DNA of 32,998 nucleotides from Salinimicrobium terrae DSM 17865 (GCF_000424665.1 NZ_AUKI01000006.1:1-32998); one strand, 5' to 3'. Numbered from the stretch's first letter, positions 8,377 through 17,557 are shown. Notes: a model not told the origin generated them from the letters alone. Numbers and translations are program-made.

Positions 8377-8976
8377 ATGTTAGCAAAACGCTTTTCAAAA
8401 TCCCCTCTGGAATGCGGCACAGATGAAGCCGGAAGAGGTTGCCTGGCGGGACCCGTCACTGCAGCAGCAGTGATCCTGCCCCCAAGATTCCGGAATAAAC
8501 TCATTAATGACTCGAAAAAACTCACAGAAGTGAACAGGAGCAGTTTGAGAAAAATTATTGAACAAAAAGCGCTTTGTTATACGGTACACCATATATATAT
8601 GGAGGAGATTGATGAGATCAACATTTTAAATGCTTCCATCCTGGCCATGCACAAATGTATTGACAATCTCAATCCTGTCCCCGAATTCATTATTGTTGAT
8701 GGTAACAAATTTAAGAACTACAGGAAAGTACCACACGAATGTATAATAAAAGGAGACGGAAAATTTCTGAGTATTGCTGCAGCCTCCATCCTGGCAAAAA
8801 CTTACAGGGATGAGTTTATGATGAGGATCCACGAGGAATATCCCATGTACAACTGGAAACAAAACAAAGGATACCCTACTGTGGAACATAGGGAAGCTAT
8901 AAAAGAATATGGAATAACAAAGTACCATCGTAAAAGCTTTAAGCTCCTGCCCGACCAACTGGAGCTCTCCCTCTAA
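8377..8976 (+). CDS. rnhB: Ribonuclease HII
   Basis: This 199-residue enzyme removes RNA from RNA-DNA hybrids and misincorporated ribonucleotides. The N-terminal [14 protein letters not shown] carries the catalytic Asp-Glu pair (D16, E17) and the GRG loop. IIVDGN supplies the next acidic residue, and [10 protein letters not shown] contains the conserved ASI-x-AK and final Asp. The frame is open back to a TTG at 8314, but the ATG at 8377 gives the usual family length and follows a promoter element lying across that TTG. The C-terminus ([10 protein letters not shown]) is typical. A large lipoprotein gene follows after 23 bases, probably in the same transcript. Confidence 0.95.
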   Translation: MLAKRFSKSPLECGTDEAGRGCLAGPVTAAAVILPPRFRNKLINDSKKLTEVNRSSLRKIIEQKALCYTVHHIYMEEIDEINILNASILAMHKCIDNLNPVPEFIIVDGNKFKNYRKVPHECIIKGDGKFLSIAAASILAKTYRDEFMMRIHEEYPMYNWKQNKGYPTVEHREAIKEYGITKYHRKSFKLLPDQLELSL

Positions 8977-8999
8977 AGATCCTTAACAATCCACCTTCC

Positions 9000-11423
9000 A
9001 TGAAGAAGATTCTGACCATTTGCCTCCTCTCACTTTTCATTTCCTGTGCAGATGACCGTCCTACCACGGGAGCACTTACAGATTTTCTACCCCATGAACC
9101 GGCTGTAATCCTACAAATGGAAAATCCCGACCTGTTCTTCAATAATCTTCAGAATAACGATTTTCTAAAACTGAATTCACAGCACTCCTTATATATGGAG
9201 ATCAAAAAAGGTCTTGACATACTGCAATTTTTCCCCCACAAAAAAGAAGCGCTTCTGGTCCTTAATCCTAAGGGAGAAGGATCTATTGATTTCCTTTTTA
9301 TTAGCAGGGATGAACTTATACCCCAAGCTCTGGACTCCATTCCCAACCGGCAGGTAGAGACGATGAACTCAGATGACCTGGAAATAAAAAGATATACGCT
9401 GGAAGGCGAAATAGCTTATTCAACAAATATCGATAGCATAAGTTTTCTAAGCAATTCACTGAAATTACTGCAGGAGACTGCTAAAGGTAATTTAAATCCA
9501 GACCCCGATCTTCAAACGGCCTTTAAAGCTGCCTCCCCTAAAAAAACATCCTTATTTTTCCACTCCAAAAAGGCAGCTCCCTTCTTCGAAGAAGTATTTC
9601 CTCCCCAATTCGCAGCGTTTAGCGAATGGACCGTGGTCGACACAGATATCTCCCAGGATGACATTCAACTCAATGGAATTACCATTGCCTCAGATACTGT
9701 TCCTCGCTTAATAAATGTCTTTAAAGAAGTAGGAATCTCAAAAAATACTCTCGCAAATATCACTCCTGTCACCGGCAAAGAGTTCATTTCGGTTTCTTTT
9801 AAAGATTTTGAAAAACTGAATCAGAATTTAGCTCTTTTGAGAGGTCATCAACCTGAAACGGAATTTTCTACTGAATTTTCCCTGCTCCAATTGGCCAATG
9901 AAGCCGGAATCATTGAACTTTCTCAGGGTCCTGTGCTTGTCGTTAATACTAAAGAACCAGATAGTGCTCGCAACGCCTTCAATTTTGAGCTTCAACAGAC
10001 TGAAGAATACCGCGGAAAGGCCATTTTTGAATTTCCTAATCCAAATGGTTTTCAGGAAATCTTCCAGCCGCTTCTGAATCCGCAAGAGCTACATTTTTTT
10101 ACACTTTTGAATAACCATATATTGTTTGCAAGAACTTCCGAAGCATTAAAAGAAGTTATTGCAGCTGTTCAGGATGAACTGGTTCTGGCCAATACTGAAG
10201 CCTATAAAACTTCTTCAGAAAGCCTTAGTTCAGAAGCATCCCTGTTGATAGTAAAGAACAGTCAGACAAATGAAAAAGGTAAGTCAGCCGATTTGGATTA
10301 TACCAACTTCCCCATTACTGCAATCCAGTATATTTATCAGGATAATTTTGCGCATGTGCACAGTATTCTCGCAAAAAGTGCTGCATTAAAAACTGAAAAA
10401 CCCACTTCCAGGGTTGCCAGTATAAAACTTGGCGCCGCACTGGATTCCCGGCCGGTTTTCTTCAGAAATCATCGTACTAACGGAATGGATATCGCAGTCC
10501 AGGATGTTCAAAATACTCTGTATCTAATTTCTGCCGATGGTGAGATCTACTGGAAAAAAGACATGGATTCCCGCATTTTAGGAGAGGTTCAAACGGTTGA
10601 TATCCTCCGGAACGGAAGGTATCAATTGGCCTTTGCCACTCAAAAAGCGCTGCATGTAATTGATCGTGACGGTAATGCTGTCAGACCGTTTCCTTTGAAG
10701 TTCCGGGACGAAATAACTCAGCCGCTTGCCATTTTTGACTATGACAATAAGCGCGATTACAGGTTTGTGATCTCCCAGGGCCGGGAACTGTTGATGTACG
10801 ATCGAAAAGGGAAAAGTGTAAGAGGTTTTACATTCTCCCGGGCAGCTTCAGAAATCACGCAAGCTCCAAAACATATAAGGATTGGTCGCAAAGATTACAT
10901 CCTGGCGCCGGAAAGGTCAGGTCAACTGAATATTCTTAGTCGTACCGGAAAGATTCGGGTGCCGGTTAAGGAAAACCTCAATTTTTCCGAAAATGAATGG
11001 TATGAGTACAATGGTAATTTTGTCTCTACTAACACTTCAGGACAAATCGTCAAGATCAATGAAGATGGTAATATTAAAAAGGAAGATCTTGGTTTAGCTG
11101 AAATCACCCACATCACAGCAACAGCCAAAACTCTGGTTACCTTATCGGAAAATGAACTGAGCATTGGAGGAAGCCCTGTCACTCTCGACTTTGGATTATA
11201 CAGCGAATCTCAGATCTTTTACATAAATAATAAAATCTACGTCTCAGTCACTGATCTTCAGGCTAAAAAAGTCTATCTTTTTGACAGCAATGCCTCCTTA
11301 ATTGAGGGATTCCCTGTATATGGAAATTCTCTTATCGATCTTTCTAATGCCGATGGTGATGCCGCACTGGAACTGGTAGTGCAGGGAGGAGATGATGAAG
11401 TGTTGGTTTATGAAGTGCAATGA
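9000..11423 (+). CDS. Large lipoprotein with C-terminal beta-propeller-like repeats, function unknown
   Basis: This 807-residue protein begins with a short lipoprotein signal (SLFISCADD, Cys near residue 16), so it is membrane-anchored outside the cytoplasm. The first half (about 25-470) has no motif I recognise; its opening, DFLPHEPAVILQMENPDLFF, faintly recalls DUF3352-type proteins. The second half (about 490-807) shows repeated blade-like units such as NTLYLISADGEIYWKKDM and ALHVIDRDGN, ending in DADGDAALELVV-like sequence (actual NADGDAALELVVQGG). This resembles PQQ-like or FG-GAP propeller repeats. It sits 23 bases behind rnhB and is convergent with lipB. The coupling to rnhB seems positional; no function can be assigned. 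Confidence 0.8.
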   Translation: MKKILTICLLSLFISCADDRPTTGALTDFLPHEPAVILQMENPDLFFNNLQNNDFLKLNSQHSLYMEIKKGLDILQFFPHKKEALLVLNPKGEGSIDFLFISRDELIPQALDSIPNRQVETMNSDDLEIKRYTLEGEIAYSTNIDSISFLSNSLKLLQETAKGNLNPDPDLQTAFKAASPKKTSLFFHSKKAAPFFEEVFPPQFAAFSEWTVVDTDISQDDIQLNGITIASDTVPRLINVFKEVGISKNTLANITPVTGKEFISVSFKDFEKLNQNLALLRGHQPETEFSTEFSLLQLANEAGIIELSQGPVLVVNTKEPDSARNAFNFELQQTEEYRGKAIFEFPNPNGFQEIFQPLLNPQELHFFTLLNNHILFARTSEALKEVIAAVQDELVLANTEAYKTSSESLSSEASLLIVKNSQTNEKGKSADLDYTNFPITAIQYIYQDNFAHVHSILAKSAALKTEKPTSRVASIKLGAALDSRPVFFRNHRTNGMDIAVQDVQNTLYLISADGEIYWKKDMDSRILGEVQTVDILRNGRYQLAFATQKALHVIDRDGNAVRPFPLKFRDEITQPLAIFDYDNKRDYRFVISQGRELLMYDRKGKSVRGFTFSRAASEITQAPKHIRIGRKDYILAPERSGQLNILSRTGKIRVPVKENLNFSENEWYEYNGNFVSTNTSGQIVKINEDGNIKKEDLGLAEITHITATAKTLVTLSENELSIGGSPVTLDFGLYSESQIFYINNKIYVSVTDLQAKKVYLFDSNASLIEGFPVYGNSLIDLSNADGDAALELVVQGGDDEVLVYEVQ

Positions 11424-11535
11424 TCAGTGATCAGAAGTTGGCAGTAAATCAATCGCGGAATAAAAAACGCATTGCCAAAAGGGCCAGAGTCAATGGGTTA
11501 AAAACAAGTAATATTCAAGTTTTGAATTTTAAATT

Positions 11536-12234
11536 CTACACCAATTCCGCTTCAAAAAGGGCAGAAAAATGCTTCTTTAATTTTTGCTTGACCTCATCTT
11601 CAGAAACTTGCTTGACTCCAAGCTCCACATTTAAAGAAGTAACTGCCTTGCCTTTAATACCGCAGGGGATGATGTTGTCGAAATAGCCGAGATCTGCATT
11701 GACATTAAAAGCAAAACCATGCATGGTGACCCAGCGACTGGCGCGAACGCCCATGGCACATATCTTTCTTGCAAAGGGAGTATCAATATCAAGCCAGACT
11801 CCTGTTTCTCCTTCACTGCGTCCCGCCTCAACGCCATACTCTTTTAAGGTAAGAATGATCGTTTCTTCTAAAAGCCTGAGGTATTTATGAATGTCTGAAA
11901 AAAAATTTTCAAGATCAAGAATAGGATAACCTACAACCTGGCCGGGGCCATGATACGTTATATCCCCTCCCCTGTTGATCTTGTAAAAAGTAGCATTCTT
12001 TTGCTTCAGCTGCTCCTCATTGATTAAAAGATGAGAGATATCTCCGCTTTTTCCAAGGGTGTAAACATGTGGATGTTCTACAAGTAAAAAATGATTTTTT
12101 GTTGGCACTTCAGTTGCTTCCCGTCGATTTCTGATCTTTTGATCAAGGATCTCTTTAAAAAGCTGTTCCTGATACTCCCAGGTATCTTTATAATCCCGCA
12201 GCCCCAGTTCCTGAAAATTTATGTTTTTGTTCAA
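11536..12234 (-). CDS. lipB: Octanoyl-[acyl-carrier-protein]:protein N-octanoyltransferase
   Basis: This 232-residue enzyme transfers octanoyl from acyl carrier protein to lipoyl domains, the first step of lipoate synthesis. Signature blocks are visible in order: EHPHVYTLGKSGD, RGGDITYHGPGQVVGYPI, KICAMGVR with the catalytic Lys, HGFAFNVN, and IIPCGI with the catalytic Cys. The start is a TTG at 12232-12234; there is no in-frame ATG nearby, and the N-terminus MNKN-INFQELGL matches flavobacterial LipB proteins as I remember them. A TAGATTTG promoter-like match overlaps this TTG, an oddity discussed in the findings. The Pmp3 gene lies 56 bases upstream on the same strand. Confidence 0.93.
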   Translation of the reverse strand: MNKNINFQELGLRDYKDTWEYQEQLFKEILDQKIRNRREATEVPTKNHFLLVEHPHVYTLGKSGDISHLLINEEQLKQKNATFYKINRGGDITYHGPGQVVGYPILDLENFFSDIHKYLRLLEETIILTLKEYGVEAGRSEGETGVWLDIDTPFARKICAMGVRASRWVTMHGFAFNVNADLGYFDNIIPCGIKGKAVTSLNVELGVKQVSEDEVKQKLKKHFSALFEAELV

Positions 12235-12290
12235 ATCTAAATGGTATTGAGATATGAGGTGAGAGAAATGAGATTGATTTACCTCAAAAA

Positions 12291-12449
12291 CTATCGCTTG
12301 TTATTATTTAAAATGATCAAAGCTGCGATCACACCGGGAATCCATCCCAGAAGGGTAAGAATTAAAACTATTAGAATAGATCCACAGCCTCTGTCAATTA
12401 CTGCCAGGGGTGGAAAAAGAACAGATAATATTACTCTCCAAACACTCAT
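12291..12449 (-). CDS. YqaE/Pmp3-family small membrane protein
   Basis: This is a 52-codon gene. The translation runs MSVWRVILSVLFPPLAV, then IDRGCGS, then a second hydrophobic segment with LTLLGWIPGVIAALIIL, ending NNNKR. Two transmembrane helices with the FPPLAV and GWIPGVIAA signatures are diagnostic of the Pmp3/UPF0057 family, small membrane proteins linked in yeast, plants and bacteria to membrane potential and salt or cold stress. The start is an ATG at 12447-12449, and the TAG stop is at 12291-12293. A -7 element sits only 7 bases upstream. It may be cotranscribed with lipB, 56 bases downstream. Confidence 0.92.
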   Translation of the reverse strand: MSVWRVILSVLFPPLAVIDRGCGSILIVLILTLLGWIPGVIAALIILNNNKR

Positions 12450-12456
12450 AAGAATA

Positions 12457-12464
12457 CAAAGATA
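12457..12464 (-). promoter_or_regulatory. -7 promoter element for the Pmp3 gene
   Basis: Minus strand TATCTTTG matches TAnnTTTG and ends 7 bases before the ATG, so the transcript would have almost no leader. No -33 element is apparent at 17-23 bases. Confidence 0.45.
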
Positions 12465-12511
12465 TCAAATTTTGCGGCAATATGGGATCCGCCTCTCCTC
12501 ACAAAAAACAA

Positions 12512-12542
12512 TTGATTGGTAGTCCATTAGTCTGTATCTTTG
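12512..12542 (+). promoter_or_regulatory. lysS promoter
   Basis: A -33 TTG (12512-12514), 20 bases, then the -7 element TATCTTTG (12535-12542). It lies 25 bases before the lysS ATG, which fits a short leader. Confidence 0.7.
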
Positions 12543-12567
12543 CCAGTCGAAATTTGAAATAAAAACA

Positions 12568-14268
12568 ATGCATTTATCTGAACAGGAAATTATTCGCAGG
12601 GAAAAACTTGATTCTCTTCGAAAACTTAATATAGATCCATATCCCGCGGCGCTTTATCCCGTCGATAATACGGCAGCAGGCATTAAAGCTGAATTCGAAG
12701 AGCAGAAGAAGGTGGTGATTGCCGGAAGGTTAATGTCCAGAAGAATACAGGGAAAAGCTTCTTTTGCTGAAATTCAGGATTCCACCGGGAGAATTCAGGT
12801 GTATTTTAACCGCGATGAGATCTGTCCCGGAGACGATAAAAGCAAGTATAACGACATTTATAAAAAACTCCTTGATATTGGAGATTTTATAGGAATTGAA
12901 GGAGAACTTTTCAAAACACAGGTTGGAGAAAAGACGGTAATGGTGAAAAATTTCACTTTATTGAGCAAATCTTTACGACCACTTCCCCTACCCAAAACTG
13001 ACAAGGAAGGACATGTTTTTGACGAGTTCAATGACCCTGAATTAAGATACCGTCAACGCTATGCAGACCTGGTGGTGAATCCAAAGGTCAAAGAAACCTT
13101 TGTCAAGAGAACAAAGCTGTTCAATGCAATGCGGAACTTCTTCAATGACAAAGGTTATTTCGAAGTTGAAACTCCCATCTTACAATCCATTCCCGGGGGA
13201 GCAGCCGCAAGGCCGTTCATTACGCATCACAACGCACTTGATATTCCGCTTTACCTGAGGATCGCGAATGAGCTGTATCTAAAAAGACTTATTGTAGGTG
13301 GTTTTGACGGGGTGTACGAATTTTCTAAAAACTTCAGAAATGAAGGCATGGACAGGACGCACAACCCGGAATTCACCGTTATGGAGATTTATGTAGCCTA
13401 TAAGGACTACAACTGGATGATGGAATTTGTGGAGCAGTTACTGGAATATTGCGCCATGGCTGTAAATGGAACTACTAAGGCAACTTATGGTACGCATGAA
13501 ATAGATTTTAAAGCTCCGTATGCAAGAGTTACAATGACCGACGCCATTAAGAAGTTCACCGGCTTTGACATTACAGGTAAGTCTGAAAATGAACTATTTG
13601 AGGCTGCAAAAGGCATGGGCATTGAAGTGGACGAAACTATGGGTAAAGGAAAACTTATAGACGAGATCTTTGGCGAGAAATGTGAAGGCAAATTTATTCA
13701 GCCAACATATATCACAGATTATCCTAAGGAGATGAGTCCGCTGTGTAAAGAACATCGTGAAAACCCGGAGTTGACTGAAAGATTTGAGTTGATGATCTGC
13801 GGAAAAGAGGTGGCTAATGCCTATTCTGAACTTAATGATCCTATTGACCAGCGAAATCGTTTTGAAGATCAGTTGGAACTGTCTGAAAAAGGGGATGATG
13901 AGGCCATGTTCATTGACAATGACTTCTTACGTGCTCTTGAATACGGAATGCCCCCAACTTCCGGTCTTGGAATTGGGATGGACCGTTTGATCATGTTCCT
14001 GACAAATAAGAAATCCATTCAGGAAGTGCTGTTCTTCCCGCAAATGAAGCCGGAAAAGAAAGCTGCCACTCCAAAACCTGAAGATTTTATTAAAATGGGA
14101 GTACCACAAGAGTGGGTAGATACTGTAATGCACGAATATGGAACGGTAGCTAAACTAAAAGAACAGAAGCCGACTCAGGTTCATCAAAAACTGAACGGTC
14201 TACGTAAAAAGAACAAACTACCTGTAGCTGCCCTGCAGCTGGAAGAGGTAGAGAACTGGTTTGATTAA
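12568..14268 (+). CDS. lysS: Lysyl-tRNA synthetase, class II
   Basis: This 566-residue enzyme charges tRNA-Lys. An N-terminal OB-fold anticodon-binding domain (about 50-150, with [18 protein letters not shown]) is followed by the class II catalytic core. That core has motif 2 ([15 protein letters not shown], from about residue 256) and motif 3 ([15 protein letters not shown], from about residue 466). After [13 protein letters not shown], where many bacterial LysRS end, there is a tail of about 70 residues with a predicted helical hairpin ([15 protein letters not shown]). I recall this extension in other Bacteroidetes LysRS, so it is lineage-typical rather than a fusion. It has its own promoter and terminator. 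Confidence 0.97.
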   Translation: MHLSEQEIIRREKLDSLRKLNIDPYPAALYPVDNTAAGIKAEFEEQKKVVIAGRLMSRRIQGKASFAEIQDSTGRIQVYFNRDEICPGDDKSKYNDIYKKLLDIGDFIGIEGELFKTQVGEKTVMVKNFTLLSKSLRPLPLPKTDKEGHVFDEFNDPELRYRQRYADLVVNPKVKETFVKRTKLFNAMRNFFNDKGYFEVETPILQSIPGGAAARPFITHHNALDIPLYLRIANELYLKRLIVGGFDGVYEFSKNFRNEGMDRTHNPEFTVMEIYVAYKDYNWMMEFVEQLLEYCAMAVNGTTKATYGTHEIDFKAPYARVTMTDAIKKFTGFDITGKSENELFEAAKGMGIEVDETMGKGKLIDEIFGEKCEGKFIQPTYITDYPKEMSPLCKEHRENPELTERFELMICGKEVANAYSELNDPIDQRNRFEDQLELSEKGDDEAMFIDNDFLRALEYGMPPTSGLGIGMDRLIMFLTNKKSIQEVLFFPQMKPEKKAATPKPEDFIKMGVPQEWVDTVMHEYGTVAKLKEQKPTQVHQKLNGLRKKNKLPVAALQLEEVENWFD

Positions 14269-14291
14269 AAAACTGTTTCAGAAGATAAAAG

Positions 14292-14328
14292 CGCCGTTCC
14301 AGAACACTTCTGAAACGGCGTTATTTTT
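14292..14328. terminator. Bidirectional terminator between convergent genes
   Basis: CGCCGTTCCAGAA (14292-14304) pairs with TTCTGAAACGGCG (14308-14320) with one mismatch and a 3-base loop. It is followed by TTATTTTTT on the plus strand and preceded by an A-rich stretch, giving CGCTTTTAT on the minus strand. It lies 23 bases past the lysS stop and 16 bases from the stop of the opposing small gene. Confidence 0.85.
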
Positions 14329-14344
14329 TATTCAATATTCCTCT

Positions 14345-14563
14345 TTATTTTTTACCGAACATGCCGCTGCCTAATTTTCCGGCTGCACCGGCAATTCCGC
14401 CGTCATCTCCAGTTCCATTACCTTTAAGGTAATTATCCACCTGTCCTGCCATAGCAGGAGGCATTTTATCCTTTAAAAATTTTGCTATTGTATCTACAGC
14501 GACTTGAGCCTGCTCCGTCGAGATCCCCGCTCTTTCGGATACTAAATTTACAATCTTTTCCAT
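14345..14563 (-). CDS. Small conserved-looking helical protein, function unknown
   Basis: This 72-residue protein starts at an ATG. The first 48 residues form two or three predicted amphipathic helices (KIVNLVSERAGISTEQAQ, then VAVDTIAKFLKDKMPPAMAG). A flexible Gly-rich tail follows, ending SGMFGKK. The pattern of helix, I/T-x-EQA, helix and K-M/L-P resembles the repeat module of DUF2267/DUF2780-type small proteins, but I cannot assign a family. There is no signal peptide or transmembrane segment. It shares a terminator with lysS and stands alone on its strand. Confidence 0.7.
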   Translation of the reverse strand: MEKIVNLVSERAGISTEQAQVAVDTIAKFLKDKMPPAMAGQVDNYLKGNGTGDDGGIAGAAGKLGSGMFGKK

Positions 14564-14662
14564 TCTACTTTTTTTAAATTATTCTATAAGAAGATAAGAA
14601 TAATGTGAGGGTTCAAAAAATGAAAAAGTGGGATTAACTTGAGATTAACCTAAACTCATATA

Positions 14663-15667
14663 CTAATTTATAGCAGGACAGCCGCAGTCGTAACGCGCCC
14701 GTGCAGCACCAAAATTGTACCCGAGGGTGATTTGATGAAAACCGCTATTGCTCATGACGATTTCATTGAATTGCTGGGAATAGGTGTAGCCAATTAAGAA
14801 ACTCCGGAATTCTACTCCAGCAAAAGGGGTGACATATCTCAGATTCTCCATATTCTCCTCTACTTTGTCAAGACCTTGTCGGTATGACAATCCCGCCCAA
14901 ACTTGCCCGAACTCGAAGTTCCTGTAGGCTTTCATATTTACATCTACAGCTTTTTGATGCGTGGCTTCGGCAATTTGAAACATGGCTGAAGGTTCAAGAA
15001 ACCAGTCATAGGAAGGCGAAAAAATGTATCCCGTGGTAAGAAAGTATCTCCGCAGGTTTACCGCTATATTATCAGAATTGAAGAGTTCTCTCTGGATTGG
15101 CAGCAGGTTTTTCGCAGCAAAATGAACATAGAGATCATTTTTAAAATAAGACATTCCCACATCCATGTTAGCATAGGTCACGGAAGTATTTTCCTGTCCC
15201 AGTATTGGATCTGGTTGGGTAAACCCGCTCTGGTCCAGGCGATGCTGAATAATTCCTGCGCTTATCCCAAAACTTAGCCTGTGGAGCTCGAGATCTCCTG
15301 AAGGCAATCTCAAATAATAAGCAAAAGCCCCATATACGCCTGACTTTGAGAAGTTTCCGTTATGGTCATTGAACAGGATAGCCCCAATTCCTTCTTTGTT
15401 ACCAAGCCTCCCATTAACTGTCAAGGTTTGCATTCCCGGTGCATTTTCAACATCAAACCATTGCTGCCTTGCAGTTAATCTTAATTGATTTCTTATGGCA
15501 GCTCCAGCCAGGGAAGGATGCAGGAGAAAAAGATTGTCTGTTAAATAATCAGAGTAGGTTGGGATGATCTCCTGCGCATAACCTTTTTCCATGATTAGAG
15601 AAAAACAGATCATACAGGCTAACAAAAAAGAATTGGAAAGAGGATTAATTTTACAACATTTAAACAT
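14663..15667 (-). CDS. PorP/SprF-family type IX secretion membrane protein
   Basis: This 334-residue protein has a long signal peptide (cleavage after YAQ, about residue 32). The family N-terminus follows: YSDYLTDNLFLLHPSLAGA and then LRLTARQQWFDVENAPGMQTL. The beta-barrel body ends with FHQITLGYNFG. This is the PorP/SprF family; SprF is required for surface delivery of the SprB adhesin in Flavobacterium gliding, and paralogues accompany individual cargo proteins. Its ATG lies one base after the stop codon of the upstream adhesin gene, so the pair is translationally close and almost certainly functions together. The last residues, YDCGCPAIN, are slightly unusual in carrying two Cys. Confidence 0.92.
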   Translation of the reverse strand: MFKCCKINPLSNSFLLACMICFSLIMEKGYAQEIIPTYSDYLTDNLFLLHPSLAGAAIRNQLRLTARQQWFDVENAPGMQTLTVNGRLGNKEGIGAILFNDHNGNFSKSGVYGAFAYYLRLPSGDLELHRLSFGISAGIIQHRLDQSGFTQPDPILGQENTSVTYANMDVGMSYFKNDLYVHFAAKNLLPIQRELFNSDNIAVNLRRYFLTTGYIFSPSYDWFLEPSAMFQIAEATHQKAVDVNMKAYRNFEFGQVWAGLSYRQGLDKVEENMENLRYVTPFAGVEFRSFLIGYTYSQQFNEIVMSNSGFHQITLGYNFGAARARYDCGCPAIN

Positions 15668-15668
15668 A

Positions 15669-17543
15669 CTAGCGTTTTAAGGTAAAATGGCCTTTTACGG
15701 GATCATAACCTTCAATAAAAATGTGATACCAATAATCTCCCGCAGGTGAATCTTTTCCGTTTATGGTCCCATTCCAGGAGAAGCCAGCTCCATTCCCGGC
15801 TGCCAATAACTTTCCATACCTGTCAAAAATTCTAATTTCTGAGCTGTTAAAATATCCAACTCCTTTTATTTCAAATCGGTCGTTAACACCATCATTATTT
15901 GGGGTAATGAACTGCGGCAGCACAATATGAGGAAATTCTTCAGAAACTGTATTACATTTTTCTAAATCCCGCACGTAAGCTGTGTAGACTCCTCCGGAAA
16001 CATTTGTAAAAAAATTTGATTGTTGGAAATTAATTCCGTCCAGGGAATATTCAAAAACACCGGAATTAGCAGGTTCAATAATCACACTGCTTCCTTCTGA
16101 ACGTATATCGGCAATGCCTGCTACATCAGCTGTATTTACTTCAAATCTCTTTGTTGCACTACAACCATTAATATTTGTTACTGTCACGAAATAATCCCCC
16201 GGCAGGGAAATATTTATTTGCCTGCTTGAAGCACCCGTACTCCAGTCATAACTGAAGTTTCCTGCCCCGGCATCGAGTTGCACCTCACTGCCTGTACATA
16301 GCTGAAGCTCTTCATCTGTCACCTGGGGCACAGAGTAAATTTCTAAAGTCACAGGAGTGCGGGGGCCAGGTTCACATGTAGATCCTGTTTTAAAGGCTTC
16401 GGCGTAATAAGTTCCTCCCTCCGAAGGAACAAATGTATTGCCTGTTGCTATTTCCTCCCCATCTGTAGCACTTTCAAACCACCTAACCGACTCATCTGTG
16501 TTAGTCACCACCTCCAGTGGTGGAATGGAATTCCCTTCACAGATATTCAGGTCCCCCAGGCTCACGGGAGCTTCGGGTTCTTCAAATACAAATACTGCAA
16601 AAGGTTCAGAGACCGAACTACACAAATTATCCTGAAGATTTACTGCATCTTCTGCCACTTTTACTCTAAAATACCGGGTTGAGCTGATAGGTGAAGAGAT
16701 AAAAGTTGTTGCTGTTTCCCCTGGAATATCCTGCCAGTTCTGATTATCTATACTTTCCTGCCATTGAAAAGCATGGCTGTTGTAAACAGTATTATCTGGT
16801 GTTGCCGTTAATTCTACACTAACAGGAACATCGGGTGGACAAACATCCAGGGAAGTTTCGGTAGAATTTGACAAGTTAACTTCAGTTTGATCTCCGCAAG
16901 ACCGGAAAATAATATCATCAATAGCGAGATCATTTCCGCAGCCACCAACTCCGTTATTGAACATTCTAAGAATAACATTAGACTGACCGGCCCCTGAGCG
17001 GAAGACCAGGGCATACTGTTCCCAAAAAGGATAGGAGGTGCCCTGAATGTCACCTGTGCTCCCACTGGCCAGTTTGACAGAATCTGTCTCATCCCAAATT
17101 TCAAAACGCACATTTATAGGAATTCCGGAACCAGGACAGACAGTACTCGCTCCATTATAAATATTCATCAAAAAAGCAGAAAATTCATAGGTAGTTGCCT
17201 CACATAAACCTGAAATATTTGTCTCATAAAACATTCCGGCATTATTATCATCGGCATTGACAATTAAAGCTTTTCCGTTAGAAATGGTACTTGAAGGCAG
17301 GGTTTTATGCCAACTTCCTATATCCTGTCCAATGTTGCTGGATATAGTATACTGCCCGTCCTCGGGGTCTCCTACAAAATAAGTATAAGTAGTGGTACCG
17401 GCCGGCAACTCCTCTCCTGTTCCTGTGCCCGTTCCAAAAGTTTCATGAAAAATGGGTACCCCCTTACTCCCGGGACAAAAACCCAATTGGGAAAAAACAT
17501 TCCCGGAAATAATAAAAAAAATAAAGATAAAGGGAGTTCTCAT
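15669..17543 (-). CDS. T9SS-secreted adhesin-like protein with type B (CHU_C) sorting domain
   Basis: This 624-residue protein has an N-terminal signal peptide (FIFFIISGNVFSQ). A carbohydrate-binding/MAM-like region follows (about 30-215, ending NDLAIDDIIFRSCG), then several Ig-like or PKD-like units (about 220-530, including GSEVQLDAGAGNFSYDWSTG and NISLPGDYFVTVTNINGCS). The final 85 residues are the gliding-motility-associated C-terminal domain: FITPNNDGVNDRFEI, IRIFDRYGKLL, WNGTINGKDSPAGDYWY and a KGHFTLKR end. This is the type B sorting signal for type IX secretion. The computed frame begins at a TTG (17552); I chose the ATG at 17541-17543. The PorP/SprF-like partner follows after one base. 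Confidence 0.9.
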   Translation of the reverse strand: MRTPFIFIFFIISGNVFSQLGFCPGSKGVPIFHETFGTGTGTGEELPAGTTTYTYFVGDPEDGQYTISSNIGQDIGSWHKTLPSSTISNGKALIVNADDNNAGMFYETNISGLCEATTYEFSAFLMNIYNGASTVCPGSGIPINVRFEIWDETDSVKLASGSTGDIQGTSYPFWEQYALVFRSGAGQSNVILRMFNNGVGGCGNDLAIDDIIFRSCGDQTEVNLSNSTETSLDVCPPDVPVSVELTATPDNTVYNSHAFQWQESIDNQNWQDIPGETATTFISSPISSTRYFRVKVAEDAVNLQDNLCSSVSEPFAVFVFEEPEAPVSLGDLNICEGNSIPPLEVVTNTDESVRWFESATDGEEIATGNTFVPSEGGTYYAEAFKTGSTCEPGPRTPVTLEIYSVPQVTDEELQLCTGSEVQLDAGAGNFSYDWSTGASSRQINISLPGDYFVTVTNINGCSATKRFEVNTADVAGIADIRSEGSSVIIEPANSGVFEYSLDGINFQQSNFFTNVSGGVYTAYVRDLEKCNTVSEEFPHIVLPQFITPNNDGVNDRFEIKGVGYFNSSEIRIFDRYGKLLAAGNGAGFSWNGTINGKDSPAGDYWYHIFIEGYDPVKGHFTLKR

Positions 17544-17549
17544 CTTTTT

Positions 17550-17557
17550 CAAAGGTA
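17550..17557 (-). promoter_or_regulatory. -7 promoter element for the adhesin-porP operon
   Basis: Minus strand TACCTTTG matches TAnnTTTG and ends 6 bases before the chosen ATG; it overlaps the alternative TTG start. It predicts a near-leaderless transcript. No clear -33 element is present. Confidence 0.45.

Noticed and set aside
11436-11505. Possible terminator between the large lipoprotein gene and lipB
   Set aside because: TTGGCA and TGCCAA can pair, but the loop is long, the inner pairs are weak and no T run follows.
12241-12522. 93-codon plus-strand frame between lipB and lysS
   Set aside because: It is antisense to the Pmp3/YqaE gene, which has a recognisable family signature; the plus-strand product has none.
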